Origin: Arthrobacter rhizophilus
GTDB taxonomy: Bacteria; Actinomycetota; Actinomycetes; Actinomycetales; Micrococcaceae
Assembly: GCF_026241105.1 (NCBI RefSeq)
Contig: NZ_JAPFFT010000021.1
Location: 1-64,000, forward strand
Reading direction: 5' to 3'
DNA length: 64,000 bases
Numbering within the stretch: the first letter of the stretch is position 1; each line of letters begins with the position of its first letter. The translations under genes were made by a program, and so were the position numbers. Positions 18,084 through 28,445 of the stretch are shown here, piece by piece. The notes below the pieces were generated by a model. The model searched no databases. It was not told where the DNA came from and worked only from the letters and a program-made list of their open reading frames with translations.

Positions 18084-18095
18084 TTGAAGCTTCAA
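18084..18095. promoter_or_regulatory. Candidate MarR-type operator, TTGAAGCTTCAA
   Basis: A perfect 12-bp palindrome lies in the AT-rich 78-nt gap upstream of the VOC gene, and complementarity extends partly into both flanks (AAA/TTT). Position about 60 nt before the start codon suits repressor control. No regulator gene is adjacent. Confidence 0.5.
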
Positions 18096-18102
18096 TTTAT
18101 TC

Positions 18103-19197
18103 CTAATGCTTGCCGCTTCCTGAAATATGCCCCCTGAGTACGATTACCTTCGGTTTCAGCACGGCCTCCAGGAAGGCCCGCGGATCCTTCTCGTACAGCA
18201 CGACGTCGGCACTGGCACCTTCGCTGATGCCGTCGGCACCCAGCCACTCGCGGGCGGACCAGCAGGCCGCGTCGAGGGCGGCGGCCGCCGGAAGTCCCGC
18301 CTGGTGCAGTTCCAGGATTTCCTCGCCGATCCGGCCGTGCTTGATGACGCTGCCGGCGTCGGTCCCGGCGAACACCCGAACTCCCGCCTCGAATGCCTCG
18401 GCGACGCGTTCATGCCTGCGCTCCCACAGTCTGGTCATGTGGGTGGCGTAACGCGGGAACTTCGCTTCCGCCTGCTTCGCGATGTCCGGAAAAGTCGCAA
18501 TGTTGATGAGAGTGGGGACGATCGGCACATCCTGGTCCAGCAGCCGGGGAATATGGTGCGGCAGTAGACCGGTGGCGTGCTCGATGCAGTCGATGCCGGC
18601 GTCGAGCATGTCGTCGATAGTCGCTTCGGCGAAGCAATGGGCAGTCACCCGGGCACCTTCGTCGTGTGCCGCCGCGACGGCGTCCTTGACGATACCGCCC
18701 GGAAAGGACGGGCTAAGATCCCCGGCGGAGCGGTCGATCCAGTCTCCTACGATCTTGACCCAGCCGTCTCCGGACCGTGCCTGCTTGCGCACCGCCTCCA
18801 CCAGATCCTCCGGCTCGACTTCCTCGGCCAGCCCGGGGATGTACCTGCGCTGCCTGGCGATGTGCCTGCCTGCGCGGACAATCCTGGGCATGTCCGTCCG
18901 GTGCTTCAGCCACCGCGTGTCGCTTGCGGATCCGGCGTCGCGGATCAACAGCGTCCCGGCGTCCCGGTCCTCCGTCGCCTGCAGGCGGGCGGTCTCTTCG
19001 TCCACTGCTCCGCCCTTGCCCAGTCCAACATGGCAATGCGCGTCGACAAGGCCGGGAAGCACCCATCCGTCCAGGACGACGTTCGGCGCGGCAGCAGGCC
19101 GCAGAAAGGTCAGCCGTCCGTCGACCGACCAGAGGCCGCGCTGTTCATCTTTCGGTCCGGTGAGGACGGCGCCGCTGAACTCGATGATTTCTGCCAT
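18103..19197 (-). CDS. Amidohydrolase family protein
   Basis: A 364-residue metal-dependent hydrolase of the imidazolonepropionase/prolidase-like amidohydrolases. Metal ligands: HxH in GLVDAHCHVGLG (about residues 52-56), a candidate Lys in GWVKIVGDW, His in RVTAHCFAEA, His in DCIEHATG, and Asp in FAGTDAGS. N- and C-terminal beta-sandwich strands are present (SGAVLTGP; DVVLYEKDP). No signal peptide is seen. The substrate cannot be told. It is divergent from thiC and upstream of the VOC gene on the same strand. Confidence 0.88.
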   Translation of the reverse strand: MAEIIEFSGAVLTGPKDEQRGLWSVDGRLTFLRPAAAPNVVLDGWVLPGLVDAHCHVGLGKGGAVDEETARLQATEDRDAGTLLIRDAGSASDTRWLKHRTDMPRIVRAGRHIARQRRYIPGLAEEVEPEDLVEAVRKQARSGDGWVKIVGDWIDRSAGDLSPSFPGGIVKDAVAAAHDEGARVTAHCFAEATIDDMLDAGIDCIEHATGLLPHHIPRLLDQDVPIVPTLINIATFPDIAKQAEAKFPRYATHMTRLWERRHERVAEAFEAGVRVFAGTDAGSVIKHGRIGEEILELHQAGLPAAAALDAACWSAREWLGADGISEGASADVVLYEKDPRAFLEAVLKPKVIVLRGHISGSGKH

Positions 19198-19210
19198 GAT
19201 TCCACCCTAA

Positions 19211-21223
<2,013 letters not shown>

Positions 21224-21244
<21 letters not shown>

Positions 21245-21973
21245 GGCGCGGCTGACGTCGGCAATGAAGGAACGGACTATCCGGTCTCCTTCGACTGAGT
21301 CATGAGGCCGGTGTCCTCCTGCCGCAACGCGGTGGAGGGCGCCGGTTTCCTGCAGGTAGCCGGCGATCTCTTCGTAGAGCGGTTCCCAACCACCGGTCAA
21401 GACAAGCGTGGGAACTCCCGGCACGATGTGCAGGGGGGCCTCCCAGGGCGGCGCCTGCAGCCGCAGGCGCCGAGCAGTACGCCGGGCCTCCGGGGTACTG
21501 AGGACTGCAGCCTCCGAGGAAAACGCCCGGCGGACGAACTCCCGTTGGTAATCGTCATCGCTGAGTTCGTGCCGGACCCGGAATAGGGGCTCCATGAGAG
21601 CCCGGTAGGCAGCGGTGGCGGGCAATTCAGCCGTCAAGGAAAGGCACGCCGGCTCCACCAGCACAAGGGAACGGACCAGATCCGGCCTCTCCACTGCGGC
21701 CAGCATGGCGGAAATCGCGCCTTGGGAATGCGCTACCACATGGCCACCACGAGCCGGGCCGGAGGATGATGCGGTCTCCCGCGCTCCCAGGCACTCCAGC
21801 ACGATGTCCACATCGGCGGCGACATCGGATTCCAATGGCTCCGCCTGCGCATCGAAGCCGTGGCGTTTCAGGAAGAGTGCGTCGTACTCCAGCGCCATGC
21901 CGTGTTGCTTCGGCCAAGCGGCAGCGCCGAATGTGCCTGCTCCGTGGACGAACACAACGCGCTGCTTTTGCAT
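21224..21973 (-). CDS. Alpha/beta hydrolase
   Basis: A 249-residue alpha/beta-hydrolase-fold protein. The oxyanion region VVFVHGAGTFG is at the N-terminus. The nucleophile elbow VVAHSQGAIS carries Ser near residue 83. TLVLTGGWEPLY and AAGGHRPHDS late in the protein place the probable acid and His. No lipobox or signal peptide is present. The substrate is unknown. It ends exactly against thiC, with no intergenic base. Confidence 0.85.
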
Positions 21974-22017
21974 TCATCCACCCTATGGCACGGGACTGAC
22001 AACCTTGAGCGGGAGGG

Positions 22018-23589
22018 CTACTTGCCGCCGAGGAACTTGTCGAAGCCCTTGGGCAGGTTCAACTGAGAGGGATCGAAGTCGCCGCCGGTCTGACCGAATG
22101 CCGCGCCCGTGGGGACGGCGTTCGCCCGCTTGCTCTCGGCATCGCGCAGTTCCTGGGCCGCCTTGGCAGGGTTGCCGGAACGTGCCTTCTTCTTCGGCGC
22201 GCTCTTGCCACCCTTGCGGGAACCCCCGCCACCGAGGCCGGGCATACCCGGCATCCCGGGCATGCCGCCACCCTGCGCGAGCTTCTTCATCATCTTCTGG
22301 GCCTGCGCGAAACGCTCCAGGAGGCCGTTGACCTCGGAGACGTGCACACCGGAACCACGGGCAATGCGGGCGCGACGGGATCCGTTGATGATCTTCGGAG
22401 CCAGACGCTCGTGCGGGGTCATGGAGCGAACGATGGCTTCCACGCGGTCGATTTCGCGCTCGTCGAACTGCTCCAGCTGCTGGCGGATGTTCTGCGCACC
22501 CGGCATCATCATGAGCATCTTCTTCATGGAGCCCATGTTGCGGATCTGCTGCATCTGGGCGAGGAAGTCATCCAGGGTGAAGTCTTCCTGGTCGGCGAAC
22601 TTCTTCGCCATCCGGGCCGCTTCGTCCTTGTCCCAGTTCTTCTCGGCCTGCTCGATCAGGGTGAGAACGTCACCCATATCGAGGATGCGGGATGCCATAC
22701 GGTCGGGGTGGAACAGTTCGAAGTCGTCGAGGCCCTCGCCGGTGGACGCGAACATGACCGGCTTTCCGGTGACGGACGCGACCGAGAGAGCGGCACCGCC
22801 GCGGGCGTCGCCGTCGAGCTTTGAGAGCACGACACCCGTGAAGTTGACGCCTTCATCGAAGGCAACCGCCGTATTGACAGCGTCCTGGCCGATCATGGAG
22901 TCGATCACGAACAGCACTTCGTTCGGGATGATCGCCTGGCGGATACGGCGCGCCTGGTCCATCATCTCGGCGTCGACACCGAGGCGGCCTGCGGTGTCCA
23001 CGATCACGACATCGTGCAGCTTCTGGCGGGCTTCGTCGACGCCGGCGCGTGCGACGGCGACGGGGTCGCCTGTGGGGACATCCAGGTCAGAGGTGGTACC
23101 GGGGTGCGGCGCGAAGACATGGACGCCGGCGCGCTCACCGACGATCTGGAGCTGCGTCACGGCGTTGGGACGCTGGAGGTCGGCGGCAACAAGCACTGGG
23201 CTGTGTCCCTGGGCCTTGAGCCACTTGGCCAGCTTGCCCGCGAGGGTGGTCTTACCAGCACCCTGCAAGCCGGCGAGCATGATGATGGTGGGGCCGGTCT
23301 TCGCCAAGCGGATACGGCGGGTCTCTCCGCCGAGGATCTCCTGGAGTTCCTCGTTGACGATCTTAACGATCTGCTGGCTCGGGTTCAGGGCAGCGGAAAC
23401 CTCGGCACCCAAGGCCCGTTCACGGATACGCCCCGTGAACTCGCGGACCACGGAAACGGCAACGTCCGCGTCCAAAAGGGCACGACGGATCTCCCGGACG
23501 GTGGCATCGACGTCGGCCTCAGTGAGGCGACCCTTGCCACGGAGATTCTTGAAGGTTGCTGTCAACCGGTCAGAGAGTGAATTGAACAC
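22018..23589 (-). CDS. ffh: Signal recognition particle protein Ffh
   Basis: A 523-residue SRP54 GTPase that binds signal sequences on ribosomes and docks with FtsY. Order: N domain (residues about 1-90), G domain with P-loop GLQGAGKTTLAGKLA, VDTAGRLGVDAEM and LSKLDGDARGGAALS, then the methionine-rich M domain (MKKMLMMMPG; RIARGSGVHVSEVN). A Gly/Met/Pro-rich tail (MPGMPGMPGLGGGG) follows. It is transcribed away from the G6PDH paralogue. Confidence 0.98.
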   Translation of the reverse strand: MFNSLSDRLTATFKNLRGKGRLTEADVDATVREIRRALLDADVAVSVVREFTGRIRERALGAEVSAALNPSQQIVKIVNEELQEILGGETRRIRLAKTGPTIIMLAGLQGAGKTTLAGKLAKWLKAQGHSPVLVAADLQRPNAVTQLQIVGERAGVHVFAPHPGTTSDLDVPTGDPVAVARAGVDEARQKLHDVVIVDTAGRLGVDAEMMDQARRIRQAIIPNEVLFVIDSMIGQDAVNTAVAFDEGVNFTGVVLSKLDGDARGGAALSVASVTGKPVMFASTGEGLDDFELFHPDRMASRILDMGDVLTLIEQAEKNWDKDEAARMAKKFADQEDFTLDDFLAQMQQIRNMGSMKKMLMMMPGAQNIRQQLEQFDEREIDRVEAIVRSMTPHERLAPKIINGSRRARIARGSGVHVSEVNGLLERFAQAQKMMKKLAQGGGMPGMPGMPGLGGGGSRKGGKSAPKKKARSGNPAKAAQELRDAESKRANAVPTGAAFGQTGGDFDPSQLNLPKGFDKFLGGK

Positions 23590-23740
23590 GCGCCGTGCAC
23601 TTCTTTCAATGGTCTACGAATGGCGGCCGTTCCGGCGCACCAACATCTTGACGATTCCTGCCCCAAACAAATCTGACTCAACTGGGGGACTCGACTATCT
23701 AGGGTACCAAGACGCGCCTGCAAGATGGCATGCTGGCACA

Positions 23741-25141
23741 GTGACCAGCAAAACTACAGTCAAAACGTTGCTCATCCTAGGTGCCTCCGGAGACCTGACA
23801 GGCCGGTTGCTGTTGCCGGGCCTTGCCAGGCTTGTAGCCGGCGGGCTCGCGGACGGCCTCAAGCTTGTGGGAGCCGGCTCCGACCCCTGGACCCCGCAGC
23901 AATGGACAAAACGGGTGCATGACGCCTTTAAGGACGCTGGGAAGGACGCCGGTGCCGCAGGGAAGAAGGCAATCGCGGCCGTGGAGGACAACACCGCCTA
24001 CCATCAGCTGGATGTCACGGCCGATGGCCAGCTCGCCACGCTGCTGGCCGGACTCGAAGCACCGGTAGCCGTCTACTTTGCCTTGCCGCCACACATCAGC
24101 CAAAAGGCCTGCGAAGTACTCAACGCCGCAGATCTGCCTGCCGGGACGCGCTTGGTGATGGAGAAGCCGTTCGGCTCCAGTTCGGAATCGGCCCGGGACC
24201 TCAACAAGACCCTTGCAGCCTTGGTCCCGGAGGACCACATCCACCGCGTGGACCATTTCCTTGGCAAAGCCACCGTCCTGAACATCCTGGGCTTGCGCTT
24301 CGCCAACAGGTTCCTCGAACCCGTGTGGAACCGGGACCACATCGAAAAGGTGGAGGTCATTTTCGACGAAGACCTCGCCCTCGAAGGGCGTGCGCGCTAC
24401 TACGACAACGCGGGCGCCCTGAAGGACATGATCCAGAGCCATTTGCTGCACATCATGGCGCTCCTGGCCATTGATGCCCCCGCCACCATCGACGAGCGCG
24501 ATCTCCGCGGCGCGATCGCAACTGTGCTGCGTGCGAGCAGCATCAGCGCGCCCTACCGGAAGACCACGCGCAGAGCCCGCTACAGCGCCGGCCGAAGCGG
24601 CGGGCATCCGGTTCCGGACTATGTCAAAGAGGAAGGCGTGGATCCTGCCCGGAACACCGAGACGCTCGCTGAAGTCGAAGTGTCGATCGACAACTGGCGC
24701 TGGAAGGGGGTCCCCTTCATCCTGCGCTCAGGCAAGGCCCTGGGCCGCGCGCGCAAGGAAGCCATCATCACCTTCCGGCCCGTTCCGCACCTGCCGTCCG
24801 GGTTCCAAGGCGTGGACTCCCCCAACCAGCTGCGCATCGGATTCGGTCCAGACACTCTGCAGCTCGACGTTGACGTCAACGGCCCCGGGGACATCTTCAC
24901 GCTTGATCGCGTGACGCTCAACTCCGACCTGAACGCTTCCGATCTCCTGCCCTACGGAGAAGTCCTGGAGGGGGTCATCACCGGTGATCCCCTGCTTTCC
25001 GTCCGCGGAGACACTGCCGTGGACTGCTGGCGGATCGTTGAGCCCGTGCTCAAGGCCTGGGCCAGGGATTCAGTGCCGCTTGAAGAGTACGACGCCGGCG
25101 GCTCCGGTCCCGCGGACTGGCCCACCGCCGTCGGGGGCTGA
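23741..25141 (+). CDS. Glucose-6-phosphate dehydrogenase paralogue
   Basis: A 466-residue G6PDH-family protein, oxidising glucose 6-phosphate with NAD(P)+ if active. The dinucleotide site is GASGDLTGRLLLPGL (residues 14-28) and EKPFG is at 141-145. The catalytic box reads RVDHFLGKATVL instead of the usual DHYLGKE, although the catalytic His172 and Lys176 remain. SHLLHIMALLAID and RSGKALGRARKEAIITF follow. GTG 23741 was chosen: the open frame runs far upstream antisense to ffh but has no family match there. The gene is monocistronic, without the usual zwf partners (tal, tkt, opcA). Enzymatic specificity is uncertain. Confidence 0.85.
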   Translation: MTSKTTVKTLLILGASGDLTGRLLLPGLARLVAGGLADGLKLVGAGSDPWTPQQWTKRVHDAFKDAGKDAGAAGKKAIAAVEDNTAYHQLDVTADGQLATLLAGLEAPVAVYFALPPHISQKACEVLNAADLPAGTRLVMEKPFGSSSESARDLNKTLAALVPEDHIHRVDHFLGKATVLNILGLRFANRFLEPVWNRDHIEKVEVIFDEDLALEGRARYYDNAGALKDMIQSHLLHIMALLAIDAPATIDERDLRGAIATVLRASSISAPYRKTTRRARYSAGRSGGHPVPDYVKEEGVDPARNTETLAEVEVSIDNWRWKGVPFILRSGKALGRARKEAIITFRPVPHLPSGFQGVDSPNQLRIGFGPDTLQLDVDVNGPGDIFTLDRVTLNSDLNASDLLPYGEVLEGVITGDPLLSVRGDTAVDCWRIVEPVLKAWARDSVPLEEYDAGGSGPADWPTAVGG

Positions 25142-25184
25142 GCCGGCCGGACTACTGACTGAGCTCCTGCGGAAGCAGACATGC

Positions 25185-25224
25185 AAGAGGGGGCCGGGTA
25201 CCTTTCCAGGTACCCGGCCCCTCT
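25185..25224. terminator. Bidirectional terminator between the G6PDH paralogue and glnK
   Basis: Arms AAGAGGGGGCCGGGTACCT and AGGTACCCGGCCCCTCTT pair with a single bulged G. CTCTTT and GCAAGAG flanks suit termination of both convergent genes. Confidence 0.85.
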
Positions 25225-25238
25225 TTGCGTTGGGTGCT

Positions 25239-25577
25239 TTAGATGGCTGCTGCGCCGCGCTCGCCCGTGCGGACACGGACTGCTTCGTAGACGTCCACGG
25301 TCCAGACTTTGCCGTCTCCGGCGCGGCCTGTGTTGGAGGAAGCGATCAGGACATCGAGGATGTCGTCGGCCTGCTCATCCGTGGCCAGGACCTCAACGCG
25401 GATCTTCGGAAGCAAATCCACGTTGTACTCGGCTCCGCGATACACCTCGGTGTAACCTCGCTGCCGGCCGTAGCCGCTGGCCGCGCTGACCGTCAGTCCC
25501 TGCACACCGTAGGCTTCGAGCCCCTCTCGGATGGCATCGAGCTTCTCCGGGCGGACGATCGCCGTGATGAGTTTCAT
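25239..25577 (-). CDS. glnK: Nitrogen regulatory protein PII (GlnK)
   Basis: A 112-residue PII trimer subunit that senses 2-oxoglutarate and ATP/ADP and controls AmtB. The T-loop YRGAEYNVDLLPK has modifiable Tyr51; GlnK of actinobacteria is adenylylated there by GlnD. The C-terminal TGRAGDGKVWTVDV loop binds nucleotide. The ATG overlaps the amtB stop (ATGA). No glnD follows: the next gene is the convergent G6PDH paralogue. Confidence 0.96.
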   Translation of the reverse strand: MKLITAIVRPEKLDAIREGLEAYGVQGLTVSAASGYGRQRGYTEVYRGAEYNVDLLPKIRVEVLATDEQADDILDVLIASSNTGRAGDGKVWTVDVYEAVRVRTGERGAAAI

Positions 25578-26908
25578 GCCTGGACACTCTCCTTGCCTGA
25601 TACGGCTGCTTCGTCAGTTGCTCCGGCCGATGCCTTGCCGGTGATGAGGTCGTGCAGGGGCTGGAAGCTGCCGCCGTGGCCGCCGACGCCGAACTCGTAT
25701 GCCGTTTCGGCATGCAGGCTGAGGTCTGCACCGGCGATCTCCTGGCGTTCGGAGATCCGGAAGCCCATAAGCTTGTGGATCGGGTAGGCGATGATGAATG
25801 TCATGACGCCGGTGAAGACGATCGAGCAAAGCGCTGCGAGGGACTGCGCAACCAGCTGGGTGGTACCGCCGCCGTAGAACAGGCCGGCCGGACCCTGGGT
25901 CGGGGTGGCGAGGAAGCCGATGGCCACAGTGCCGACGATGCCGGACACCAGGTGGACGCCCACGACATCGAGCGAGTCGTCGTAGCCAAGCTTGAACTTC
26001 AGGCCGACGGCGAGAGCCGAGGCAACGCCGGCTGCGATACCGAGCGCAATGGCGCCCAGCGGGGAAACGTTGGCACAAGCCGGGGTGATGGCGACCAGAC
26101 CGGCGACGACACCCGAAGCAGCTCCGAGCGAGGTCGGGTGGCCGTCACGGATGCGCTCCACAACAAGCCATCCGAGCATGGCCGCTGCAGGCGCGGCGAG
26201 GGTGTTGATCCAGATGAGGCCTGCCTGCTCCACCGTTGCTGCTGCGCCGGCGTTGAAACCGAACCAGCCGAACCAGAGGATCGCCGCACCCAGCATGACC
26301 AGCGGCACGTTGTGCGGGCGGTGGTTCGGGTCCTTGCCGAAGCCCTTGCGGTTACCGATGATCAGGACGAGGATCAGGCCAGCAACACCGGCGTTGATGT
26401 GCACCACGGTGCCACCGGCGAAGTCGATGACCGGAGCGAAAGTCTGGCCGAACCAGCCATCCTTGGAGAAGAGCCCGCCGCCCCACACCATGTAAGCCAT
26501 CGGTGCGTAGACCAGGGTGGCCCAAATCGGGGTGAAGAGCGTCCAGGCCGAGAACTTGGCCCGGTCCGCGATTGCACCGGAGATCAGTGCCACAGTGATG
26601 ATCGCGAAGGTGGCCGCGTATCCAACGTGGAGGAGGTCTGCGGGATCCGTGAAGTTGTGCAAGCCGAAGTGGCTGAACGGGTTTGCGAAGAGCTGGAAGA
26701 AGTTGTCAGTGTTGCTTGTGGACATCGACGCGCCCCACAAGACCCAGACGATGGTCACTGTGCCGATGGCGATGAAGCTCATCATCATCATGTTCAGGGC
26801 GGCTTTGGCACGGGTCATGCCGCCATAGAAAAATGCCAGGCCCGGGGTCATGAACAGCACGAAGGCTGACGCGACCAGGAGCCAAACGAGACCGGCGCTG
26901 AATTCCAT
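25574..26908 (-). CDS. amtB: Ammonium transporter AmtB
   Basis: A 444-residue Amt/Mep channel with about eleven membrane helices. Typical segments are LAFFYGGMTRAKAALNMMMM near the N-terminus, DFAGGTVVHINAGVAGL with the pore-region His, and DVVGVHLVSGIVGTVAIGF. ATG 26908 is preceded by AGAGGACG; the first helix starts shortly after. It forms an operon with glnK, which plugs the pore when nitrogen is plentiful. Control by a global nitrogen regulator is likely, but I could not confirm a binding site. Confidence 0.96.
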   Translation of the reverse strand: MEFSAGLVWLLVASAFVLFMTPGLAFFYGGMTRAKAALNMMMMSFIAIGTVTIVWVLWGASMSTSNTDNFFQLFANPFSHFGLHNFTDPADLLHVGYAATFAIITVALISGAIADRAKFSAWTLFTPIWATLVYAPMAYMVWGGGLFSKDGWFGQTFAPVIDFAGGTVVHINAGVAGLILVLIIGNRKGFGKDPNHRPHNVPLVMLGAAILWFGWFGFNAGAAATVEQAGLIWINTLAAPAAAMLGWLVVERIRDGHPTSLGAASGVVAGLVAITPACANVSPLGAIALGIAAGVASALAVGLKFKLGYDDSLDVVGVHLVSGIVGTVAIGFLATPTQGPAGLFYGGGTTQLVAQSLAALCSIVFTGVMTFIIAYPIHKLMGFRISERQEIAGADLSLHAETAYEFGVGGHGGSFQPLHDLITGKASAGATDEAAVSGKESVQA

Positions 26909-27133
26909 GTCTACGTCCTCTCTGCTCTTTGTTGCGGACTTTGCCGCCTGTCCCAACGCATTTGCGTTCTATGTAAGAGTTTTGCGGGGCAGTGTTTCAC
27001 CTGCGAAGGTTTTAGATTGCGGGGCTGTTACAAGAACTTCTCGAACGTAAATGGTGGATATCACCCTTGTTACGGATATGTTTCGTCAGTTCCACATTCC
27101 CCGCACCAACACGACCCGGAGGACCTCAACACG

Positions 27134-28378
27134 ATGACCGCAAGCCCCAAATCCCGCGCAAACCAAGGGGCTCGGGCCACGAAGGCTGCCATGCCTCGGG
27201 ACATCAAGGTGATGTTGGTGGCCGCGTTCCTGATCGCACTGGGTTTTGGCCTCGTAGCGCCCGTGCTCCCGCAGTTCGCCACCACATTTGACGTCGGAGC
27301 AACGGCGGCCGCCGTGATCGTGAGTATCTTCGCCTTCATGCGCCTGGTATTCGCTCCAGCCGGCGGCGCCCTGATGGGCCGCTTCGGCGAGCGCCCCGTG
27401 TACATCGCGGGGTTGCTGATTGTGGCGGCCTCCACGGCGGCCTGCGCCTTCGCCCAAAGCTACTGGCAACTGCTGGTGTTCCGAGGCCTCGGCGGGGCCG
27501 GTTCCGTGATGTTCACGGTCGCAGCGATGGGCCTGTTGATCCGCCTCGCTCCCCCGGAAAGCCGCGGGCGGGTCTCCGGCGCTTACGCTTCTGCGTTCCT
27601 GATAGGCAGCGTCCTCGGCCCCGTGGTTGGTGGACTGCTTGCCGGATTCGGGTTGCGCGTCCCATTCCTTGCTTACGCGGCTGCCCTGGTGCTCGCGGCC
27701 CTTGTCGTGCGCACGCAACTGAGGGGCAGTTCAAAGGGAGCGAGCCAGGGAAGCGCGGCGGGGCCGGCAATGCAACTGAAAGAAGCCCTGGGCGATTCTG
27801 CATACCGGGCCGCGCTGTTCTCGAGCTTCAGCAACGGCTGGGCGACATTCGGGGTGCGCATGGCCACTGTGCCATTGTTCGCCGTGGTTGTCCTGGCAGC
27901 GGGTGCCAGCTCGGCGGGCTGGGCGCTGGCAGTATTCGCAGGGGGCAACGCGCTGGCGCTGACCTTCTCCGGTCGCTTGGCCGACAGTTTCGGCCGCAAG
28001 CCCATGATGTTGCTGGGCCTGATCGTCACGGGCTTGGCCACTGCCACCATCGGCTTGACGAGCAGTCTTCCCGCGTTTTTCGCGGCTTCCGCTGTTGCCG
28101 GTTTCGGCTCGGGTTTGCTGAACCCTGCCCAGCAGGCCGCCGTCGGGGACATCATCGGTCGCGGCCGTTCAGGGGGAAAGGTACTGGCGGCCTTCCAGAT
28201 GGCCTCCGATGCCGGAGCGATCGTCGGGCCTGTTCTGGTTGGCCTCCTGGCCGACGGTTTCGGCTACGGCTGGGCGTTCGGCGCAACCGGCGGCATCCTC
28301 CTGCTCTCCGCCGTCGGCTGGTCCGTGGCCCGCGAGCCGATGCAGCGCACACCGGAGCCAATCGACTCACCCAACTGA
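27134..28378 (+). CDS. MFS transporter (DHA1-type)
   Basis: A 414-residue major-facilitator protein with about twelve membrane helices. Motif A-like GGALMGRFGERPVYIAG lies between helices 2 and 3, and a second copy, SGRLADSFGRKPMMLLGL, lies between 8 and 9. The form resembles drug/sugar efflux carriers of the DHA1 group. ATG 27134 has GGAGGA ten bases upstream. It is divergent from amtB and converges on ftsY. The substrate is unknown. The stop codon lies inside a 64-nt palindrome. Confidence 0.88.
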   Translation: MTASPKSRANQGARATKAAMPRDIKVMLVAAFLIALGFGLVAPVLPQFATTFDVGATAAAVIVSIFAFMRLVFAPAGGALMGRFGERPVYIAGLLIVAASTAACAFAQSYWQLLVFRGLGGAGSVMFTVAAMGLLIRLAPPESRGRVSGAYASAFLIGSVLGPVVGGLLAGFGLRVPFLAYAAALVLAALVVRTQLRGSSKGASQGSAAGPAMQLKEALGDSAYRAALFSSFSNGWATFGVRMATVPLFAVVVLAAGASSAGWALAVFAGGNALALTFSGRLADSFGRKPMMLLGLIVTGLATATIGLTSSLPAFFAASAVAGFGSGLLNPAQQAAVGDIIGRGRSGGKVLAAFQMASDAGAIVGPVLVGLLADGFGYGWAFGATGGILLLSAVGWSVAREPMQRTPEPIDSPN

Positions 28379-28434
28379 CTCGCAGTTAATGTCGCTTTGA
28401 GGGCTTAAAACGACAACAAATGCGAGCCAGTTGG
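28371..28434. repeat. 64-nt imperfect palindrome between the MFS gene and ftsY
   Basis: Two 32-nt half-sites match at 25 positions as inverted repeats. Outer arms CCAACTGACTCGCA and TGCGAGCCAGTTGG differ at one base, and inner TGTCG pairs with CGACA. The MFS stop codon (28376-28378) is within the left arm. Size and form suggest a REP-like element rather than a plain terminator. Confidence 0.75.
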
Positions 28435-28445
28435 GCGGGATGCGG

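Noticed and set aside
22109..23740. Very long open frame continuing upstream of the G6PDH paralogue, antisense to ffh
   Set aside because: The ffh protein on the other strand has full family motifs. The antisense part is Ser/Arg-rich shadow sequence of high-GC codons, and the G6PDH homology begins only at GTG 23741.
26909..27133. GlnR-type box upstream of amtB
   Set aside because: Segments such as GTTTCACCTGCGAAGG only partly resemble GTnAC-N6-GAAAC patterns. I could not fix a convincing site by eye.
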